In this document: one piece after another, positions 56,678-64,000 of the stretch
How positions within the stretch are numbered: the first letter of the stretch is position 1
How the letters are laid out: every line of letters begins with the position of its first letter
Source of the DNA: Erythroxylum novogranatense
Taxonomy: Eukaryota; Streptophyta; Magnoliopsida; Malpighiales; Erythroxylaceae
Assembly (NCBI GenBank): GCA_029891385.1
Contig: CM057235.1
Location: 9,233,001-9,297,000, forward strand
Direction: 5' to 3'
Length of the DNA stretch: 64,000 bases
The notes under the pieces: model-generated
What the model was told of the DNA's origin: nothing
Database searches by the model: none
Seen by the model: only the letters and a program-made list of their open reading frames with translations
Position numbers and translations under genes: made by a program

Positions 56678-57499
56678 AATTTTTAATTCTATAATTTGGT
56701 TAAAATTTTGAGTGTTATTGATCGAAAAATTTGGAATTGAAAATTCAGATATGACCTGATGCATGACTGTGGAAATTGTTTCTGTTTATGTATACTGTGT
56801 TTCTGGAAATTGTTTCCCCGAACAAGATATCCACGACTGTTCTGAAAAGTGTTTCTGAAATCCTAATTGTTCTGGGTTTATGTGATTCGGAATAAGTTTC
56901 TGCGTTTGTGATTACTGCCGCACATATTAGCCTTCTGGAATTCCATTTGCTTGCGATAGCGAATTTTGTTTTCTGGAAAAAGCAATTGGCTGCGTCGTTG
57001 TTGGTTTTGCCATAGCCTGAAAATCTTGATTTTTTGGGCATTCTCTGTGTTTTGATGGCTGGTGAGTTTTGGAAACTCACCAGCGGCAGTCGCACACCAG
57101 TGGCCGTCGCCGCTGGTGTGAGTAGTTTGGAGAAACCTCAGCATCGGCGGCGTGGGACATCGGTGGCGAAGACGGCGTGATGATGGCTAGATGAGCAGTT
57201 AGTGAAACGTGGGTGAGCTGCTATACACGCCATGGACGTGTGCACTGTCGCTTTGCGGTTCTTGGAGTTGTCTTTGTGTTTGTGGCTGCAACACGAATAG
57301 ATGGTGGCGACGTGGGCATCTGTTGGAGAATCATGGGTTTTTGAAACCCATAAAGGCCATTAGAGAGTTGGCGTTTCCAGGCAGATGACGGCGGCATCCT
57401 TGGAGGCTAGGGTCATGCTTATGAATTTAGGTTTTCTAAAACACACCACAAAGGTGGCAGATGATCTTTGGAAATTGGCTTAGGAATATTTCCATTTGT

Positions 57500-58640
57500 T
57501 TTCAATTTTTTTTAAGGACTTAATTCTTATTAAATGAGTTTTATTGAGATTAAGTAGGTTTAAACTCCTAATAAAATTAGAAAAGTGTTTTCTAATCATT
57601 TGAAAATTGTTTTCAAATGATAATTTTATTAGGAATGTTTTAGAAATTAATTTAATTTTTCAAGTTGTTGAATTATTAAGTTATCTTAAATCATCAAATC
57701 AATTCCAATATTAACATAATTATTTTCTTAATTAGATTAAGATTAATAATTATATTGATTCCTAATTAATTTTAGAAAATTAGTTTCTAAAATTAGAATT
57801 AATTAGTTTCAAGTAGATTGAAATTAATTAATTAGAAAAGTTGTTTCTAAAATTAGAATTAATTATTTTCAATTAGATTGAAATTAATTAATTAGACTTC
57901 TTGAAATTAAGAAAATGTTTTCTTAAATAATTAAGAAAGATGTTTCTTAATTAAATTTATTTATTTCAATATTGATTGAGATAAATTAACTTTATAATTT
58001 TATTTGTTTAGAGAATTATTATTTTATTTATTTAGAAATTGTTTCTTTATAAATAATAATTTTCCTGATTTATTAGAAAGGATATTATCTTGATTAAATT
58101 TTGAAAAGTGTTTTCATTTATTTATCAAGAAAAGGAATTTTCTTTAATATTTTGAAAATAGTTTTCTAACTTATTAAAGAAAGGTTTTCTAATTAATCAA
58201 GAAATAAATCTCAAAATAAATAATCTATAAGGACTTTTTAATTAAATTTAAAATTGTTTTATTTAATTTTGAAAGTAGTTTCTTTTAATTTAGAAAATAG
58301 TTTTCTAATTAAGGAAAATAATTTCTAATGAGATTAGAAATAATTTTCTAATTGGATTAGAATGTGTTACTTGTATAGTTTTTAAAAATAGTTTTCTAAA
58401 TTATAATAAGTAAGAAGTACAATTTATTGAAAATTGTTTTCAATTAAATTTTATCAAAGGACTCAAGAAAATTGGAAAAGTTTCCAATTGGATTTGAAAA
58501 TTTTGTTTTCAAATCAAATTAAATTTCTATTTGGAATAGGAATTTAATTTATTTAGGAATCGATGATTTTAATCTAATTTAAGTTTTCCAAAGAGTTGGA
58601 AATGTTATTTTAGTTTATAAAGATCAATAACTAAAATCAA
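57500..58640. repeat. AT-rich degenerate GTTTTCTAATTA/TAATTAGAAAA repeat zone
   Basis: Dozens of short, partly inverted words (TAGTTTTCTAATTA, AATTAGAAAATAATTT) with no clear period. Low G+C, no coding. Confidence 0.7.
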
Positions 58641-58889
58641 ACAAAGCTTGATATTTTATGCATATAATTTGATTATGAGTGCATAAGTTGCATACTTTAT
58701 TTATATGGTTGATATATGTATTGGATGCATGATAAATTGTATGTTTTATATGTGTGATATTTTACATGCAATTTGTGTTTGATGAGACATATGAAATTAA
58801 AACCCCTCGTTAAAATATTAAGTACACGTTAAGAACGTGATTGATGCCTTCCATTGTTATAAGAATAAACCAGAGTTCTGTTCATTGTA

Positions 58890-59204
58890 AGGCTTGTTGA
58901 GCAAACTCAAGGCCTCTTTAACCCGAATATGTTTAGTCTTATAATAGTGGGTTTTACTTAACTAAATTTGTGTGATTTGGATGAGCAAACTCATGATCAC
59001 ATGAATTTAGAGGCAAGGTTAGGAATGACATATAAGATATGTTGTGGCAAGAGTTGTCACCTAACGGATCTAGGAGTCACATGAGATATGATTTATAAAG
59101 TTGTTATCTACCTAATTTAAGTATAGTTGGTTTGTTGAGCAAACTCAAGGTCAACTATACTTGAATGAGATCCTAGCCCACCAGAAAGATTAGAGTAATC
59201 TTTC
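58890..59204 (+). other. Cluster of covarying hairpins in copia C leader
   Basis: Cores TTGAGCAAACTCAA (58897-58910), ATGAGCAAACTCAT (58981-58994) and TTGAGCAAACTCAA (59135-59148). Outer stems: AGGC/GCCT, TGTGAT (58971-58976)/ATCACA (58996-59001), and GTATAGTTG (59121-59129)/CAACTATAC (59152-59160). A further perfect 9-bp stem with a 3-base loop spans 59184-59204. Same core as in copia B but with A-U in place of G-C pairs. Confidence 0.7.
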
Positions 59205-59340
59205 CGAATAGTAGTGAGGGCTATTATTTCGAATAAAATAGTGGGAGTAACCAAATGCATAATTAAAGTCCTAATCTTATTTGGTAGTCATGACATATAA
59301 CTTATTACTTGTTTTTCTTACATTTATATTTTGTTCTTAG

Positions 59341-61755
59341 TAGAATTCACCTTGTTTAGTATAGTTGATACTAAGTTAGTGAATCCAAGTTCTTAGACAT
59401 AGGATATGTTTGAGAAAAGTTCTCAAAAGTTAGATAGAAAATTGTATGTTCATTATGCAATGTTCCTATAATCCCTATTGAGGATATGGTGACAAAGTTG
59501 TAGAGATATGTCAAAATCATAAAGATGACAAAATGTATTGACATTTTGAGTTGACTAATGTCTCGTAAACTTTGGCGATGACATGTAAGATGTATGTTAA
59601 CACCATGATAGCAAAATGCAAGGGGTTGCATGGAGGAAGGTTGAAAGGTATAGTACCTTGTTGAAATCGTTCGACTTAATTTAGCCTACTAAAAGCATAA
59701 GTATGAGCTACAATTAAATACTTTGTTATAGAATGATAATAGTTATCATTAGAAGAAAATGATTGCATTATTTTCTTGCCTTTATGTGATATGATAGAGA
59801 TCATATGTATTTCTAAGTCATGCTTAGGAGTATTTGATACTGAATTTAGATTCAACATTATTGTAATGTTCAAAGCATGATAAGAAATAGATTGTTAAAT
59901 AAAAATAGTTGATCCAAGTTTATGCAAATAGTTTGTATATGTATTGGATCAAAAGAGATTTATATTTAAAATAAATTGTAAGAATTAAAAGTTGGATAAC
60001 CGAGATAATCCTTTTATGCCATATTGGTTAAATCAACATAATGAGAATCATAAAGTTACATACTAGGATATATGTATCCTTTTGATTGTGAATCGTATGG
60101 AACCTGTGAAACTTGAAAAGTTGAAGAATAACCAAATCAACCTTTGGTGAAAGGATGATGATGTTATTGAATTGTTAAATTTTATACATGTGATGTATGG
60201 GATGGAATAACAATTCATAAAGGGATAATATTACATTTTATTATATTACTAATGACTTTATGTGATATAGTTATATGTGTTAAATAAAATGATGATTTAA
60301 AAATTTTGAAAAGTTCAAACTGTTTAAATCTAAGTAGAAATTAAGCATTGAGAATGCTAAAGCACATCGATGAGATCGTTGTGGTAAGTTTTAAATTTTC
60401 GGTTATCTATAAAGAATGAGATTCTTTAATGAATTCCTTCACAATTAAATTCGTAAGTGTATGGATTTATGTAAGGAGTAAAATACAATATGAGATATTG
60501 TATGATGCAATAGTATTTCTTTTATAGCAATGCCTGGTACAAAGACTTACCTTCTATAGTTCTAGTTAAATCAATTAGTAAGTTTTCATATTAAGATATG
60601 AAACACTAAGTCTTTGAAATAGTCAAAGTTAATGATTTAAGGATGTGATGCTTAGCTGAAGCATATCTTATCCATTTAGTTTAGAACTAAAGTGGGTAAT
60701 AAAAGGTTATGAGATATCCAAAAGGTTGGATATATTCTTACAGACCAATTGAACAAATTGTTTGATTCAATGTATGCTTATAGGAGAACCGTTCTCAAGA
60801 TAAGTAGTGGGAGTAAAAAGGAATTTGAAAGGTTCAAATCTTATGACTATACATCTAATTGGAACTAATGCCTTTAATTATACATTTGATGTATAATTGA
60901 AAGGCTACAAGATATTGAAATGTTCATTTTCATGATGAATTCAAAGAGTTTGTTTTGAAGATGATTATGAATTTATCATATCTACAAGAAGGTTAGTGGG
61001 AGTATGGTTGTCCTCTTAGTGGGAGTATGTGGAGACATATTGCTCACAGAGAACAACAGTTCTAATTTTCAATTGTTGAACATATAATAGTCTAAGAATA
61101 ACTCTTGTTGGATATGGAAAGGTAGCAACTTAATTTTATGAATTAAATCTATAGAGATAGATTGGATGTTGTTAACTTGTTCTAAGTCCAAGTACATAGA
61201 TAATGTACTAAAGATGTTTAGTATGTAAGATATCAGATACTTATGAAGTATCAAAGATATCCCTTATTCTATGTATGAGTTGATATTTGAGTTCAAGACG
61301 ATGAGGATATAACTTTAGAAGTAAATCCTAATTAAGGTTTATTTATTTAGAACAATATCATTTAGGGTTGGAAAGGTTCCAACGTAGCAATGGTTGCTAA
61401 TTAAGCCATAATACATTTTTCATTTAGTGGAAATGATTAATTGGATCAACAAGTTCTTTAGTGAATTTGATAGAGTTTCTTTGCATTGTTCAAGACAGTA
61501 ATGTACTGCAGAACATTATAGCCATTGGGCATGCATAAGGAGCTAATGTCTCATCAAAGATCCAAGAATGTGTTTAGGCAAATGTTCATAATTATGATGA
61601 TAATTAAGATAGGAGTTGTAAGACATAAGTAAGTGTTCACTATAGAGAATCATGTAGAATTCTCTCATTAAGCCACTACTTCAGTAGTAGAATAATCGTC
61701 ATCTGGTGATATGGTATAAGATACTTAAACGATTGGCTTAGTGCAAGTGGGAGAT
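59341..61755 (+). pseudogene. Copia C gag-pol remnant (highly eroded)
   Basis: No open frame, but short words align in order with copia B. FDCESYGTCET (about 60078-60110) matches the integrase zinc-domain word FDYESYDTCES. IYRDRLDVVN, then SKYIDNVLKMFSM (61150-61226), matches the RT thumb KIYRDRSKRLLG, STYIDKMLKRFSM. It ends at AAGTGGGAGAT before the 3' LTR. Further GTGGGAG words are at 59241, 60807, 60996 and 61019. Confidence 0.65.
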
Positions 61756-63360
61756 TGTTGGTTTATGCCCTACAGCCAATCGCTTTGGTTGTAGTTTAGT
61801 GACAAATTATTTAAAAGGCATTCTTTATCTTGTACATGTTTAGATGTATATGATAAAGTCCATGGGATAATTTTACATTGCAAATGAAATTATAATGAGA
61901 TTATAATTATGAGATTCATATTGCATTCATGAATTATTCCTAAAATGTTCCTAGTCATTGTTCTATTAAGATTGGACATTAATAGAACGTAAAAAGACTA
62001 GCACACGTTTCATTTTTCCTTATGAAGGAAGTAGTCGATCTCATAGGCTAAAGTATAGAGATACTTAAACAAACGTGTGGGTGCTTGTTAGAGAACAAGT
62101 TCACTGAACAGACCCGATATGAGAAATCCATTTGGAACATTACTTGTATGTCTATGGAATTCTCATTGTGATGATTGCATAAGTGATCCTTTGACTTGAG
62201 ATCATCAAAGTTATCTTGTATGGGGATTGTTATGTTTTGATACTACTCGTGATCTATAAAGGTCGTTTAAACGGTAGTCATTGGATATAACATGAACTGT
62301 ATGGAGATAGTTGAATGATTAAGATAGGATTCATCACCCTAAAGTAATTAGGGAGAATGTTCCATTGTTCTCGATTAATATTGATTCGGGAAATCCTTGG
62401 CCAAGGTGGAATGGTATTTTGTAAGCAGTTTACAAATATCATTAATTGAATCAATAACTAATGGCGGAGAACTAATATAATTAGACTCAAAATAGAGTAG
62501 ACATTAATTCCATGCTCTATGTCTAATTAGAACATTAGTTGATGAAAGGATTGAATTATACGGAAAAATCATGCACGGAAAGGTTAGTCAAAACCACTTT
62601 GACATTCCTAAATATTTGGGTGGTCATGATGCGTTGCTAGACGCCAATCTTGATCTATGATTATAAATTGTTTAATTGAGAATTAAAGATAAATTAAAAG
62701 GAGTTTTAATTTATCTAATTCTAATTATGAATTAGAATTATAATTTATAATCATTGCCAATATATTTGGGAACCTAATGGGTCACACATATAGAATGGGT
62801 TAGAGAGAGCAAAGTTAATTTAATCAAGTTGGACTTGATTATAAAGTTTGAGAAACTTTATAATTAAATATGAGATATTTAATAAATAAAGATCAATATC
62901 GATATTGAATCTTATTTGAAATAATTGGTATTTAATTAGAATTATTTGTAATTTAATTAAAGTTTAATTGAAATTAGTGTTTAATTTCAATTAAATTACT
63001 AATACATCCAAAGCTTATTATAAATAGGCTTAAGCTCTATGTAGCTAGCACTCCATGCTTAACCCTCTCTGTAAAAGTTACAGAGTTCTCTCAACCTATT
63101 CAGTGGATACCATTAGAGACCGAACACTTGTGCGGCTACGGTGGTTGAGACGGATCAGTTTCGGAAACAGTTCGAGGGATGCATCAAGATAAAGATCAAC
63201 ATTCGGAATAAGGTACGAATTAAATTCCGCTTTATTATGATTCGTATTAATCATTTTATAGAATTAAATAGATCTTGGTTTTCGGGAAATCAAAAGTTAA
63301 GAAAAAGTTTCGTGATTATTCCGCTGCGGTCGGATCAGATCTAGACCCGATTTCCCAACA
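61756..63360 (+). repeat. 3' LTR of copia element C
   Basis: 1605 bp, ends TTTCCCAACA followed by GTAAC. Preceded by GCAAGTGGGAGAT. Includes the possible donor AATAAGGTACG at 63207-63217. Confidence 0.93.
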
Positions 63361-63365
63361 GTAAC

Positions 63366-63640
63366 CACTTCATGTATAATGATGACCCTGCCATATGGAA
63401 CTTTTGTTAACACTATCCTCATTGTCAAAGCTATTGGGATGAGAGGAATCTTCAAAATAGGGTTCAACCAAGGAATAGTTCTATAATAATCTATATCTGT
63501 AACTTTGAAGCTACTTCAATCTATACAAGCTCAACACTCACAATCAAGAATACTAGTCCAGAATGTGAAACATTTAAACCTATATAAACTAGTTAACTAG
63601 CTTTCCTGATTTTGGTTCTTAGTTTAACTTTGATAATATT
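63366..63640 (+). pseudogene. LINE ORF2 end and 3' UTR (tentative)
   Basis: Follows the 55086 piece after removal of copia C. Little protein similarity is visible; contents are AT-rich. The end of the LINE is not defined. Confidence 0.4.
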
Positions 63641-63937
63641 TAAAGATTTTTATAGCTTGTGTAAAACTCTTGATTTCCTTTAAGGCTTAATTCATTACAT
63701 TTTATTAGAAAAAATAAAGAGAAGCGTTTAGCAAGGTTTATAGAGAAAGGTCCTAAAAAGTTCATTTAAAATAAATACAAATAAAGAGTTAGTAATTGTA
63801 TCAATCATTATAAGAAAATTTTATTCCTATTCCAACAAGGACAATGAATCTTAATATTAACATTATTTTATTTATTTAGTAGTACTTGTTAAGTCAAAAT
63901 GACTTTACGATTAATTTTGATGAAAACCAAATAATGT
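63641..63937. other. AT-rich spacer
   Basis: No gene, RNA or repeat recognised; A-rich runs near 63690-63725 might be the decayed LINE tail. Confidence 0.4.
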
Positions 63938-64000
63938 TGAGACGGAAGCAAAAGCAAAGTGAGACGGAAGCAAAAACAAAGTGAGACGGAAGCAAAAGAA
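63938..64000. repeat. 22-bp tandem repeat running off the window
   Basis: Units TGAGACGGAAGCAAAAGCAA plus AG start at 63938, 63960 and 63982, the third cut by the edge. The core GAGACGGAAGCAAAA resembles the GAGACGATAGAAA array at 33484-33955, but I cannot show that they are related. Confidence 0.85.

Larger units (their letters stand above)
56678..59340 (+). mobile_element. Copia C leader (non-coding)
   Basis: 56700-57420 is moderately GC-rich with an inverted CACCAGCGGC region (57079-57119); apparent minus-strand frames here have no recognised domain. 57500-58640 is dominated by words such as TTTTCTAATTAATTAGAAAA in many variants, able to fold on itself. 58890-59204 has the hairpin cluster. 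It ends with a pyrimidine-rich tract and TTCTTAG at 59340. Confidence 0.6.
55092..63360 (+). mobile_element. Copia element C, non-coding interior (TSD GTAAC)
   Basis: 8269 bp from TGTTGGTTTATG to TTTCCCAACA, with exact duplicates. LTRs 55092-56664 and 61756-63360 are nearly identical (mostly single-base changes plus one indel of about 32 bp near 63062). Interior has a good PBS and a final polypurine tract but no open frame of note; only eroded pol words remain. A young insertion with an old, dead interior points to movement in trans. It interrupts the LINE. Confidence 0.92.
38990..63640 (+). mobile_element. L1-type LINE remnant, split by two insertions
   Basis: Pieces 38990-42471, 54915-55086 and 63366 to about 63640 form one plus-strand LINE. 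They carry the end of ORF1, an AP endonuclease, RT, and a C-terminal zf-RVT region. The non-autonomous gypsy element 2 and copia element C are inserted in the C-terminal part. Many stops and frameshifts are present. The 3' end is uncertain; an A-rich stretch near 63700 (TTAGAAAAAATAAAGAGAAG) may be a decayed tail. No target duplicates were identified. Confidence 0.75.

Noticed and set aside
56745..57144. Two overlapping minus-strand frames (116 and 88 codons) in copia C
   Set aside because: They lie in the leader just after the PBS, antisense to the element, with no recognised domain and no counterpart checked in copia B.
1..64000. CRISPR arrays, tRNA or rRNA genes, bacterial operons
   Set aside because: The only tRNA-like words are primer-binding sites. 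Tandem arrays seen lack unique equal-length spacers. All coding remnants are of plant retroelement, LINE or pararetrovirus type.

Overview
This is nuclear DNA from a plant, most likely a eudicot (an inference from its plant Ty1/copia, Ty3/gypsy, LINE and caulimovirid relics and its AT-rich composition). I see no intact host gene, no tRNA or rRNA gene and no CRISPR array. Nearly all of the 64 kb is a nest of transposable elements inserted into two older substrates. One is an endogenous pararetrovirus on the minus strand (about 32.1 kb down to at least 14.0 kb, probably 8.2 kb). The other is an L1-type LINE on the plus strand (about 39.0 to 63.6 kb).

Layout. 1-1985: tail and 3' LTR of copia element A. 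1986-6643: decayed gypsy element on the minus strand (gag, protease, RT, two RNase H domains, integrase). 6644-7049: Tourist-like MITE. 7066-7624: old fragment of the copia C-type LTR. 7625-8321: probable promoter/leader of the pararetrovirus. 8322-13966: complete non-autonomous gypsy element (TSD ATAAC). 13972-14385: probable pararetrovirus C-terminal coding remnant. 14386-17439: CACTA-like segment. 17440-21590 and 31266-about 32100: pararetrovirus RNase H, RT, upstream region and movement protein. They are split by the 9.7 kb copia element B (21591-31260, TSD GTTAT).

32337-38790: gypsy element with a 3 kb 5' LTR, PBS and gag. Its gag is interrupted by a minus-strand solo LTR (35638-38365, TSD TTGTG). 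38990-63640: LINE remnant broken by two insertions. The first is a second non-autonomous gypsy element (42477-54914), which itself carries a 3.9 kb LTR-type insert (43448-47393, TSD CTGCG) and a solo LTR (49608-52295). The second is copia element C (55092-63360, TSD GTAAC). A 22-bp tandem repeat runs off the right edge.

The coding parts are almost all pseudogenes. Several have lost catalytic residues: gypsy protease DTG to DTR, gypsy integrase Glu to Lys, copia B RT YVDD to YVDE. The best candidates for undescribed biology are non-coding. They are (1) seven covarying small hairpins in the leaders of two different copia elements, just upstream of a possible splice acceptor before gag; (2) arrays of the palindrome AAGTCGACTT at about 21-bp spacing; (3) fast-changing CG-rich or GACGATAGAAA repeat blocks inside several unrelated long LTRs; (4) an integrated LTR whose end carries three 69-bp LTR-end/PBS/leader units; and (5) near-identical LTRs flanking a non-coding interior, which implies mobilisation in trans.
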